Shown: positions 50,901-57,884 of the stretch, piece after piece
Numbering within the stretch: the first letter of the stretch is position 1
Layout: the number at the start of each line of letters is the position of its first letter
From: Actinokineospora enzanensis DSM 44649
GTDB lineage: Bacteria; Actinomycetota; Actinomycetes; Mycobacteriales; Pseudonocardiaceae
Reading direction: 5' to 3'
DNA length: 64,000 nucleotides
Assembly (NCBI RefSeq): GCF_000374445.1
Contig: NZ_KB894422.1
Span: forward strand, 62,001-126,000
Translations under genes and position numbers: made by a program
The notes under the pieces: model-generated
What the model was told of the DNA's origin: nothing
Seen by the model: the letters and a program-made list of their open reading frames with translations, nothing else
Databases searched by the model: none

Positions 50901-52196
50901 GGTCGCGGTGTAGCTCTCGTTCCAGTACGGCTGCGCGTTCCAGGTCGTCCCGGGACCGATGTCACCGGTCATCCAGACCTTGGCGCTGGACACCGGGTTG
51001 CAGGTGGCCGCGTGCCGCTGCTCGACCCGGAACACCGCGGAGTTGATGATCTTGCCCTCGACCGCGGCGGTGTCCATCTTGAAGAACGAGCGCACGGTGA
51101 ACTTGGTCGACGGCGTGCAGGAACTGGCGTTGCCGTTGTAGTTGTTGCAGGTCACACCCACCTTGGCCATGCCCTTGGTGGTGTCGCTGCTGGTGTCGGC
51201 CCGCTGCCAGTACGAGCCGTTCGGGTTGTTCGACCACACCGAGGTCCACGAGTTGCCCGCCAGGTAGCCGGTCCAGTCCGGGTCGATCTCGACCGGGTAC
51301 TCGGTGGCCGGGTCGGCCAGCAGCGCGCGGTCCGGCACCAGGGTCAGCCCGGTCCGGTCCACCTCGACGCCCAGCCGGGCCCGCCGCTGCGGCTTGACCT
51401 TCACGACCTCGGGATTGGCCGCGACCAGCGCCCTCGCCGACGGGCTCGCCTTGGCCGCGGGGTTGTCCCACATCTCCGGCGCGGGCGCCGCGAACACGGC
51501 CTTGCCCGCCTCGTCGACGGCCTGGACCAGGCCGTTGTCCGCGGTGCGGATGGACACACCGGTGGCCGCGAACCCGAGCCGGAGCCTGCTCAGCCGCGGG
51601 TCGGCCGCCGCGACCCGGTCGCGCACGACCAGGACGTGCCGGAACCCGGCCGCGGAAACCTCGACCTTGAGGTCGACGCCGGGGAGAACACCGGGGTAGG
51701 TCGCGGTGTCACCGTCCAGCACCGGCGCGGGCAGCGCGCCATGCGGCCAGCTCCAGCTCAACGACCGAGATCCCCTGGTCATCGTGGCAAATGGCCCGGT
51801 CCCACCCCCGGAGAACTTCACCCCGATGGCCGTCGCACCGGGCACGACCGACCCGTCGGCCGCCTTCCGCAGCCCGGTGTCGACCGGCACCCAGCCGGAA
51901 CCGGACCGGACCCGCACCGGCAGCACGTCCTGCTCGACGGTGAAACTCCCATCGGGATTGGCCAACACCCGGGAGTTCTCGGTGGTCTTGTCGGCGGCCT
52001 CCACGGCACTGCCCTGACGACGCGCCGCCGCACTCGCGGCCTGCTCGTCCGCCGCGGCCGCCACCGGGGTGACGGGCGGGGGCGCGGCCACCGCGGGCAA
52101 CGGCACCACAGTGGACACCACGAGCCCACCGCTCACCAACAACCCCATCAGAACCGCGCGCATGCGGGCACGCGGCGATACACCGAATGTGTGCAC
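47937..52196 (-). CDS. Secreted LamG / FG-GAP surface protein, partner of RHS-2
   Basis: 1,419 residues from a GTG at 52196 close behind GGGGGAG. Signal peptide about 12-38 (AVLMGLLVSGGLVVSTVVPLPAVA). Order: N-terminal beta-rich region like that of RHS partner proteins, DNRLRE-like part (about 310-460), five FG-GAP repeats with DWDxDGxxD calcium loops (about 586-833), one YPADG module (906-1001) and two LamG/concanavalin-like domains (about 1003-1200 and 1226-1413), each with a DDVRV(W/Y) strand near its end. It lacks a toxin domain. Such proteins precede RHS genes in many actinomycetes and probably help display or deliver the toxin. Same transcript as RHS-2. Confidence 0.92.
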   Translation of the reverse strand: MHTFGVSPRARMRAVLMGLLVSGGLVVSTVVPLPAVAAPPPVTPVAAAADEQAASAAARRQGSAVEAADKTTENSRVLANPDGSFTVEQDVLPVRVRSGSGWVPVDTGLRKAADGSVVPGATAIGVKFSGGGTGPFATMTRGSRSLSWSWPHGALPAPVLDGDTATYPGVLPGVDLKVEVSAAGFRHVLVVRDRVAAADPRLSRLRLGFAATGVSIRTADNGLVQAVDEAGKAVFAAPAPEMWDNPAAKASPSARALVAANPEVVKVKPQRRARLGVEVDRTGLTLVPDRALLADPATEYPVEIDPDWTGYLAGNSWTSVWSNNPNGSYWQRADTSSDTTKGMAKVGVTCNNYNGNASSCTPSTKFTVRSFFKMDTAAVEGKIINSAVFRVEQRHAATCNPVSSAKVWMTGDIGPGTTWNAQPYWNESYTATAPGNRRVDAAYGCLGAGNLEFDVKNMVTAAAGSNDVSTLTIGMRAVNEGELLEWKRYSHTSPQLTVNYNTIPGIPANVDISGKACATGDARAVLGAGVTPRARATVYDPDAGQTITGWLKFHEMNANNGTVGAQIGYHTQDGLLNGQNLDMTLTTGQLQYGDMVVGVGDWDNDGRPDAIVKTPGGHIWAQPITRDAQNVVHLNGGYRIGSGWGEYTIAGIADWDRDGYLDIITRQNTNNELYLYPGQGIMGISQQERVRIGTGWGGLSFAGVADWDLDGKQDVIVADDASGILRIYSGTGTRNADMGAWVYPTPSTIGTGFTARNYTLAGVVDWDRDGKPDLVARDGYHVLWLYPGTGTRSPYTGTPTLHQLGTGFGPMDQPAWIKAVPDVDGDGAADMMGHWGATSANAAWFYHGTGARTPIPGLYQFADVAELADGRRYAWQAAGRDSLGWWGADWSPACEFELDGVPPALPPTVTSTDYPADGEIHGGVGRPGTFTLGAAGQGDVVKYRYGLVTPPTTEVSVAAGASTSVSVSPVRFGLNTLYVESLDRAGNVSARKAYSFNAGSATPPTGQWRMSENGGTSVADSSGNDHPLALQSGATVGNGVATFNGTSSNAAASNVALDTSKSFTVSAWARLGTTNGTGSVLSKDGNTVGSFFLQYRQADDRWTFSMSTADVANNNGAFVKSLAPPTVGAWTHLAAVHDAGAHTISLYVNGVLQGTIPHSPAWNATGPLQVGKYKWWNGTYGSFFNGDIDDVRVWDRVVAADELQTVAAGDTENPALFWEFDDGAGDTVSDSSGNDRSGTLIPSATWTTGNLGAGDGAVRGPVTAGPAVRTDQSYTVTAWAKLDNKQSPAAIVSQAGAQTHGFVLEYVPGTDRWAFTTSTSDTSGASRVSSSSAAAPVVGQWTHLAGVFNAATGKLTLYVNGAPQTSVDYRPTFNTTGQFSVGTAKRDGAVFGRFAGDVDDVRVYTGALPQNLIQLIAAS
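49195..49480 (-). repeat. YPADG module in the LamG protein
   Basis: One copy of the module (STDYPADGEIHGGVGRPGTF). It is more divergent than the RHS-1 copies but keeps the opening motif, the GTFTL strand and the end strand. Confidence 0.8.
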
Positions 52197-52546
52197 AACT
52201 CCCCCAGAGCCGGGCGCTCCCGGACATCAACGACCAACTTCACGAAAACTTTGCCTCGGCGACAATAGAGACGAAATCGGCCGAATGGAACAACTTCTCT
52301 CCGTTACTGATCCATTCAGTTGATCACTGTGGACAGTCCATAGCAGCCACCGAGGTCGGGCTCAAGCCCCGCCGACCTGGACTGTGACCAATTGCTGCCA
52401 CCGGCGCACTTGCCGGAGACTTCCCACCATCGGCGGTATCGCGACGCCCCAGCCGAAGGTGATCCACTTCGCGCGACCCCCGGGCGTAGACTCTGTACGC
52501 CATATCACTTCGCCCTTGTGGAAACACGAGAAGCAGGCGGTGGTCG
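52197..52546. other. Divergent promoter region between LamG and TIR-like genes
   Basis: 350 bases without a gene. It contains a TGTGGACAG motif at 52328 and a short inverted repeat (AGGTCGG at 52353-52359 with CCGACCT at 52372-52378). A TAGACT hexamer near 52494 could be a -10 box for the rightward gene. Nothing else stands out. Confidence 0.5.
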
Positions 52547-53860
52547 ATGCCCGGCAACATGCCCCGACAGAACCGCACCATCGGCCGGGCACTACGCGCG
52601 GTCGGATGGACGACACTCTTCCCGGCCGCCCTGATCGGTGTCAGCGGTGAACGCGACCTACGGCACCTGTGGGGCGACCCGGACAGCCTCGCCGCCCGGT
52701 ACTGGTGGCTCGCCCCGGCCAAGGTGTCGGTGGCGAGCGCACTACTCCTGTTCTCCTGGTGGGCGATCCGCCGAGGCGGCAGGCACCTGACCCCGGTTCT
52801 CGACTCGATGTCGACGCTGACCGCGGACACACCGATCGTGCTGCTCCTGCGCGTGTTCCCGGACGACGAGCGCATCGCGGACGTCCCCGCCCGCGCAGGC
52901 CGCCGGTCCGGCTGGGGTGCGTTGCCCCGCACAGAGGAGGAACAACTCGCCGCCGCCCTGTCGCCGTTCGGCACCCTCGTCGCCCTCGCCGACCCCACCG
53001 AGGACCTCCCCCAGGTCGGCGCCCTGCGCACCCCCGCCGCCGACCACGAGTGGCGCGCGGTCGTGCGCGCCGGGATCACCCGAGCCCGCCTGGTGCTGAT
53101 CGTGTGCGCCCCTGGCAGACATCTGCGGTGGGAGGCCGAACAGGCCGTGGCCCACGGCGACCCGACGAAACTGGTGCTGGTCGTCCCGGATGAAGCCCGC
53201 TACCAGGCGTTCCGCGAAGTCGTGGGCCCGGTGTTCCCCCAGCCACTGCCCGACCACCCGGGCGCCTCATCCGGCATCGAGTCCCGCAGCGTGGTGCGCG
53301 CGGCCGTCTGGTTCGAGCCGGACTGGACGCCTCGGCTCGGCGACCTCGACTTCCCCGGTTCCCTCGTGGGCGTGCTCGCCGCCTCCCGTACCCCGGTCCG
53401 CACCGGGTTCCCGCTGGCGATCCTCCCGGTGTTCCGGCGCGCCCACCTCACCCCGGTCGGCCTGCCCGACGGCCCACGCCCCCGACCCACCCTCGCCTTG
53501 GTCGCTGCGGCGACCGTGGCCGCGAGCTGGTCACCGGTCGTCTGGTGGATGGTCACGACCCGCTTAGGGGGCACCCCGACCGCCACGACGATCCTCGCCG
53601 CCACCACCGCTTCCGGCGCCGCCCTGCTGACCGCGCGAACCGCCATGGGCGGCTACCTCTCGCTCAAGATCGCCCGGTGGCTGGCGTCCACCCTGGCGTT
53701 GCTGATGCCGTTCGGGATCGTGGCCCGGGGAATCGGTCTGCCTGCCGTGCTGGTCTGGTCGGGTTTCATCATCAGCTTCCTACTGCTGCGCTGCCGCCCC
53801 ATGCACCACTGGACCGTCAGCCGGTTGTTGTACCCGCCGGACAAACCCGCGCCGACATGA
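52547..53860 (+). CDS. Multipass membrane protein with a TIR-like cytoplasmic domain
   Basis: 437 residues. Two hydrophobic segments at the N-terminus (about 20-35 and 53-75), a soluble domain (about 95-290), then about four membrane segments (LALVAAATVAASWSPVVWWMV onward). The soluble domain starts PIVLLLRVFPDDERIA and continues EEQLAAALSPFGTLVALADPTEDLPQVGALR, WRAVVRAGITRARLVLIVCAPGRHLRWEAEQAV, then LVLVVPDEARY. This beta/alpha order with a conserved Trp-Glu (Glu196) resembles TIR domains, whose Glu can cleave NAD. A sensor or defence role is an inference. No partner gene is adjacent; downstream lie gene fragments. Confidence 0.75.
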   Translation: MPGNMPRQNRTIGRALRAVGWTTLFPAALIGVSGERDLRHLWGDPDSLAARYWWLAPAKVSVASALLLFSWWAIRRGGRHLTPVLDSMSTLTADTPIVLLLRVFPDDERIADVPARAGRRSGWGALPRTEEEQLAAALSPFGTLVALADPTEDLPQVGALRTPAADHEWRAVVRAGITRARLVLIVCAPGRHLRWEAEQAVAHGDPTKLVLVVPDEARYQAFREVVGPVFPQPLPDHPGASSGIESRSVVRAAVWFEPDWTPRLGDLDFPGSLVGVLAASRTPVRTGFPLAILPVFRRAHLTPVGLPDGPRPRPTLALVAAATVAASWSPVVWWMVTTRLGGTPTATTILAATTASGAALLTARTAMGGYLSLKIARWLASTLALLMPFGIVARGIGLPAVLVWSGFIISFLLLRCRPMHHWTVSRLLYPPDKPAPT

Positions 53861-54013
53861 CCATCCGGTGCAGTTCTTCGACTACATCGTGCCAGTCCGA
53901 CCAATACCCCCGGTCCGTTTGGCCCTCGCCGACTCCTACGGCCACTACCCCGGCATCGCCTGATCGTCGCAAAGGCCGCCGCGCCCCGGCCGCCCCTGCG
54001 ATACCTTGGTGAC

Positions 54014-54285
54014 GTGCGGATCCACGTTCCCCGCCAGGCCACGCCGGATGTCGCCGCCGCCCTCGGTGTCGCCGTATTCCTCGTCGTGGGCAAGGAGTTC
54101 GTGCCCCGGGGCCCAGGCGTGGAGATCCCGTTGGACGCACCGGGCCGCACATCGCCCGGGAACTGCACGACAGTCTCACGCACGCGATCTCGCTGCTCAA
54201 CGTCCAAATCGGACTCGCGGTCCACCTACTGGACCGAGATCCACTCGGATCACGCCACGCATTGAACTCGGCAAAAGAACAGCAG
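54014..54285 (+). pseudogene. Remnant of a two-component histidine kinase
   Basis: Two pieces in different frames. From the GTG at 54014 the frame gives VRIHVPRQATPDVAAALGVAVFL, a typical start with the first membrane helix of a NarL-type kinase. From about 54148, one frame over, HIARELHDSLTHAISLLNVQ is the HisKA_3 box with the phospho-accepting His (RELHD) and continues to SAKEQ. The membrane domain between them is missing, and the ATPase domain is absent because the sequence switches at about 54285 to a reverse-strand MMPL fragment. The gene cannot make a kinase. Confidence 0.8.
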
Positions 54286-54478
54286 GCCCGGACCGCCGCA
54301 ACGCCTCCCGCAACGCGTCGTGATGATCCTCGTGCACTGCCAGTTCCTCCCGATACCGGGAAACGAACAGCAGCGCATAGTCCGTCCCGGCACCGTAGGT
54401 CAACACCACCAACACAAACGCCGCACCCGAGGTGACCGTCAGCAGGCTATACCGAGCAATGGCGGTCGCCACCGCCTA
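54286..54478 (-). pseudogene. Fragment of an MMPL-family transporter
   Basis: The reverse strand reads FVLVVLTYGAGTDYALLFVSRYREE followed by DHHDALREALRRSGPA, which is the hallmark segment of MMPL/RND lipid exporters (GAGTDYALLxxSRYREEL and ALRRxGPA). About 65 residues of a protein normally near 700 are left. It abuts the histidine kinase remnant at about 54285, head against head, so a deletion or inversion has joined two broken genes. Confidence 0.8.
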
Positions 54479-54481
54479 CCA

Positions 54482-55327
54482 TCACCCCCGGATATTCGTT
54501 CCACTGTGGTCAGTCCCGAACGCCACCGCGTGCTGCCGCAGGAAGTCGTCCAGACGACGCGGCGGGCGGCCCAGGAGATGAGCGACCGTGTCGTTCGGGT
54601 GTTCCGGGTGGGTGATCGCCAAGCGTTGGATCTCCACGACGTGATCCACCAGCCAATCCGGCGCACCCCGCAGGTCCGCGCGCAACTCCTCCGCCGCGAC
54701 GGCGACGCACCGGGTCGGCCTGCCCAGCGCCGTGAGCCGGGCCGCGACCTCGGGATACGAGACCGCCTCCGGGCCGGTCAGCAGGTGCGTGCCGGTGACC
54801 TTCCCTGCCAACGCGGCAACGGCCACGTCCGCCACATCCCGCGCGTCCACCATGTTCAACGGAGTATCACCGGTCATGGCCGGAAACGAGCCGGTGGCGC
54901 GGATGCGGTCGGCCTGGAACAACAGGTTCTGAAAGAACGCATACGGCCGCAGAAACGTATGCCCGATCCCCGACTCGCGCACGGCCTCCTCGACCCGGTG
55001 ATGCAGCCGAGCGATCGCGACCGGCGAGTCGACAGGCCCAGGCGCCGACACCTTGACCAGATGGTCGACACCGGCACGCGCGGCCTCGGCGACCACCCCG
55101 AGTTCGATCTCCTCCTGACGCGGCCCATTCCCCATGGCCAGGAAAACCCTGGACACACCGGTCAACGCCGCACGCACTGCACCGAGGTCGCCTGCATCAC
55201 CGACAACCCGTCCGACGCCCGGCGGCAGGTTGCCCGAACCACGGACGAGTGCCCGGGTCGGCACACCGCGAAGGGCCTGCAGGACAGCGCGACCAGTGGT
55301 ACCGGTACCGCCGATGACGAGAATCAT
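54482..55327 (-). CDS. NmrA-like NAD(P)H-binding protein
   Basis: 281 residues from ATG 55327. The Rossmann motif is MILVIGGTGTTGRAVLQAL; further family marks are VFLAMGNGPRQEEIELGVVAEAARAGVDHLVKVSA, HTFLRPYAFFQNLL and NMVDARDVADVAVAAL. NmrA-like or NAD(P)H:quinone-reductase-like atypical SDRs sense or reduce with NAD(P)H; the usual SDR Tyr-Lys pair is absent. Its start overlaps the stop of the upstream small membrane protein gene by four bases (ATGA). Divergent from a LysR regulator, which is its probable controller. Confidence 0.93.
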   Translation of the reverse strand: MILVIGGTGTTGRAVLQALRGVPTRALVRGSGNLPPGVGRVVGDAGDLGAVRAALTGVSRVFLAMGNGPRQEEIELGVVAEAARAGVDHLVKVSAPGPVDSPVAIARLHHRVEEAVRESGIGHTFLRPYAFFQNLLFQADRIRATGSFPAMTGDTPLNMVDARDVADVAVAALAGKVTGTHLLTGPEAVSYPEVAARLTALGRPTRCVAVAAEELRADLRGAPDWLVDHVVEIQRLAITHPEHPNDTVAHLLGRPPRRLDDFLRQHAVAFGTDHSGTNIRG

Positions 55328-55692
55328 GATTCCTTCTTCCGATAGGTGCGAGCGGCCGTGATCACGCCACCGATCACGGCGGACGGCACGGCGTCGAGAA
55401 ACAGGTCCGATCCGAACAGTCCGTTTTGGACCAGGAGGAAACTCACCGCGAAAGCCGAAGCCGCACAAAGCACAGCGGCGACAAGCATCCGGACCAGACG
55501 GCCGCCACCACGCGGCGTGAACGTGACGGCCAGCGCGGCGAGTGCGGAGGGAATCGCGATGGTGGTGAGCGAGGCCGCCGCCAACCGTTGGTCGTCCAGG
55601 GCCAGTGCGCTCGCGTAGCTCATGATGGCAGGCATGACGTAGGCCAGCACGACATTCACCACGGGGGTTGATCGTTGCACTGTTCGTGGCAC
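55324..55692 (-). CDS. Small four-helix membrane protein
   Basis: 122 residues from a GTG at 55692 with GGAG seven bases upstream (GGAGCGCACCCGTG). Four hydrophobic stretches are visible: VNVVLAYVMPAIMSYASAL, LAAASLTTIAIPSALAALAV, MLVAAVLCAASAFAVSFLLV and LFLDAVPSAVIGGVITAA. It ends in a basic tail (RTYRKKES). It is cotranscribed with the NmrA-like gene and translationally coupled to it. Its role is unknown; small proteins of this kind beside LysR-controlled oxidoreductases are common but not characterised. Confidence 0.8.
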   Translation of the reverse strand: MPRTVQRSTPVVNVVLAYVMPAIMSYASALALDDQRLAAASLTTIAIPSALAALAVTFTPRGGGRLVRMLVAAVLCAASAFAVSFLLVQNGLFGSDLFLDAVPSAVIGGVITAARTYRKKES

Positions 55693-55730
55693 GGGTGCGC
55701 TCCATGGGGTTGTTCCGTGTGACAGCTCCG

Positions 55731-55743
55731 ACGCTACGAGCGT
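55731..55743. promoter_or_regulatory. Short palindrome in the NmrA/LysR divergent promoter
   Basis: ACGCT-ACG-AGCGT is a perfect 5-3-5 inverted repeat in the 106-base gap between the two divergent genes. It lacks the strict T-N11-A form; a LysR operator is possible. Confidence 0.35.
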
Positions 55744-55798
55744 TGTCCCCGATGCACTAGTGAGCGGAATCTGAACGGACTGTTCCACCCATGGCACA

Positions 55799-56671
55799 AT
55801 GGACATCATGGAAGAGCTGGGTGACGTGGCGATCTTCGTTCGGGTGGTCGAGGCAGGCAGTTTCTCCGCCGCCGCCCGAGCCCTGTGGATGCCGAAGTCC
55901 TCGGTGAGCCGCCGGGTCGCCCGCCTGGAGAACCGCCTGGGCGTGCGACTCCTGCACCGCACCACGCGGTCACTCGCCCTCACCGACGCAGGCCGCGCCT
56001 ACCACGCGCGCGTCTCGGTCGCACTGGCCGAACTGGACTCGGCGGCAGGCGCGGCCACCGACAGTCGAGAGGCACCCCGAGGCGTGGTGCGGTTGGCCGC
56101 GCCACCGGACGTGGGCGCGGAGGTGCTCCCGGACCTCATGGCGGCATTCCTGGCCCGGTACCCGGAAGTGCGAGTCGAGGTATCCCTGTCTTCGCAAACA
56201 GACCTGGTGGAGGGCGGATTCGACCTGGCACTGCGCGGCGGCGCAGGCGGGCAAGGCTCGACCCAACTCCAGGACGCCCGATTCCGACTGTTCGCGTCCC
56301 CGGTTTACTTGGCACGCAGGGGAACCCCCCAACGACCGACAGACCTGACAACCCACCTATGCCTACGCTTCGGCGACACCGACCGATGGCTATTGCACGG
56401 TTCACGCGGGGAGATATCGGTAGACATAACCGGCCCATTGTCCGCCGACGACATGTCTTTCATCCGACGAGCGGCGATAGCCGGGGCGGGGATCGCCCTG
56501 CTGCCCGTACCCTCGGTCGCGCCATCGGTACGGTCCGGGCTGCTGGCACCGGTGCTACCGGACCACCACGCCAAGGGTCGACCACTACACCTGATAGTCC
56601 CCTCGAACCGACACCTGCCACTGCGGGTCGCGGTGCTACGGGACTTCCTGGTGGCCAACTTCCCCCACTGA
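55799..56671 (+). CDS. LysR family transcriptional regulator
   Basis: 290 residues (an in-frame ATG at 55808 is an alternative start). The winged helix covers VAIFVRVVEAGSFSAAARALWMPKSSVSRRVARLENRLGVRLLHRTTRSLALTDAG, an unmistakable LysR DNA-binding domain of the CrgA/DsdC-like group. The effector domain follows from about residue 90 (GVVRLAAPPDVGAEVLPDLMAAFLARYPEVRVE). Divergent from the membrane protein/NmrA operon, which it probably controls in response to an unknown small molecule. It is followed by about 100 bases of intergenic DNA with no clear terminator. Confidence 0.94.
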   Translation: MDIMEELGDVAIFVRVVEAGSFSAAARALWMPKSSVSRRVARLENRLGVRLLHRTTRSLALTDAGRAYHARVSVALAELDSAAGAATDSREAPRGVVRLAAPPDVGAEVLPDLMAAFLARYPEVRVEVSLSSQTDLVEGGFDLALRGGAGGQGSTQLQDARFRLFASPVYLARRGTPQRPTDLTTHLCLRFGDTDRWLLHGSRGEISVDITGPLSADDMSFIRRAAIAGAGIALLPVPSVAPSVRSGLLAPVLPDHHAKGRPLHLIVPSNRHLPLRVAVLRDFLVANFPH

Positions 56672-56774
56672 CCGGGGCCGACGCCTCCGAGTCCAGATCA
56701 TCGAGGCGGCTGGTGCGACCATCGACGAAGCCTGGCAGGTATATCTGGGTTGGCTATCGACCTGAGAGGCTGAC

Positions 56775-57392
56775 ATGAGCACGGTCTTGATCTCCGGCGC
56801 AGGCATCGCGGGCCCCGCGCCGGCGTACTGGCTGCACCGCCACGGCTTCGACGTCACGGTCGTGGAGAAGGCGAGCGCCCTGCGCGGCGGCGGGTACCCC
56901 ATCGACATCCGCGGCACGGCGCTGGACGTGGTCGAGCGGATGGGCCTGCTGCCGGACCTGCGGGCCGCCCACGTCGACACTCGCCGGATCACCTTCCTGG
57001 ACCCCGACGGCGACCCGATCACCTCGATGCACCCGGACGGCCTCACCGGCAGCGTCGACGGCCGCGACCTGGAGGTGCGCCGCGGCGACCTCGCCAGGAT
57101 CCTGCACACCGCGACCCGCGACGACATCGAGTTCCTCTTCGACGACACCATCACCGCGCTCGACGACCACGCGGGCGGTGTCGACGTGACCTTACGCGGC
57201 GGCGCGCAACGCACGTTCGACCACGTCATCGGCGCCGACGGCCCGCACTCCGGCTTCCCGTCTTCACCACTCTCGCCCGGTAAGGGACAAAGGGGACGGA
57301 CGCGGCCGATCACCCGGGCCGTTTCCCCGTGGCGTCGGGCATCCTGGCAGACTTCGGGGTCAGGCGTCCGCGGGGGAAGGTGGTCGGCGTGA
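56775..57392 (+). pseudogene. Truncated FAD-dependent monooxygenase
   Basis: The frame from ATG 56775 encodes GAGIAGPAPAYWLHRHGFDV, the FAD dinucleotide-binding motif, then GGYPIDIRGTALDVVERMGLL, VRRGDLARIL and GADGPHSG, the second FAD motif of aromatic-hydroxylase-type enzymes. After residue 160 similarity stops: the remaining 45 residues are basic, low-complexity and unlike any monooxygenase, while complete members have about 380-400. The substrate domain is thus lost and the product is most likely inactive. The stop codon happens to overlap the next gene start in GTGA. Confidence 0.85.
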
Positions 57393-57706
57393 CACGGTTT
57401 CGGGTCCAACTGAAGGTCTGCGCGGTGCTGCTCGCCGTCGCCGCGGTCGGGGCGTATGCGCTGGGGCTCCTGGACTTCCTGGTCAGCGAGGCCGACGAGG
57501 CGTGCGCGCGCGGCCTGGTGTACGAGGGCTCGGACTTCCGCGAGATGCGCACCGGCCTGCTGCCGCTGGAGAACACCTGCGTGTTCGTGGACGGCACAAC
57601 CTACGACGACGTGCCGCCCTGGGTGAACCCGGTGTTCTTCGGCGGTCTCGCGGGCTCGGCGGCCTGTGTGGCGACCTTGGTATGGACCACCCGCAGAACG
57701 CGGTGA
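57389..57706 (+). CDS. Small membrane protein of unknown function
   Basis: 105 residues from a GTG at 57389 eight bases behind GGGGGAAGG. Two hydrophobic segments (VCAVLLAVAAVGAYALGLLDFLV and NPVFFGGLAGSAACVATLVW) flank an exported loop of about 45 residues with two Cys (EACARG and ENTCVF) that could be disulphide-linked. The C-terminus is basic and cytoplasmic (TTRRTR). It lies in the zone of decayed genes, but its own frame and start are intact. No family recognised. Confidence 0.75.
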   Translation: MTRFRVQLKVCAVLLAVAAVGAYALGLLDFLVSEADEACARGLVYEGSDFREMRTGLLPLENTCVFVDGTTYDDVPPWVNPVFFGGLAGSAACVATLVWTTRRTR

Positions 57707-57884
57707 TCCGGCAAAACGTTCACCCGATCGGTGCAGAATCCGGGCCTCCCCGCTCGGTACAGTGGTTGTGACTACTGGGGATCGGCCTGGAGCGCATGGC
57801 TCCGGCCGTCATGTTCTGGGGGCTACACGGTGAATGTCGTATTCGGCGCGCCCTGCGCCGCCGCCGAGCGGGCGGGCTGAGCAC

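Noticed and set aside
47487-52268. Very long forward reading frame (1,593 codons) opposite the LamG/RHS-2 genes
   Set aside because: It is the antisense of well-supported genes; the product is an Arg/Val/Gly/Asp-rich low-complexity sequence without domains, a usual effect of high third-position GC on the other strand.
53861-54013. Possible gene fragment between the TIR-like gene and the kinase remnant
   Set aside because: Both strands give short open stretches, but none has a start signal or a motif that I can recognise.
57831-57881. 16-codon ORF (GTG start) just before the DUF1906 gene as a leader peptide
   Set aside because: Too short to judge, with no structure or complementarity near it that would support regulation.
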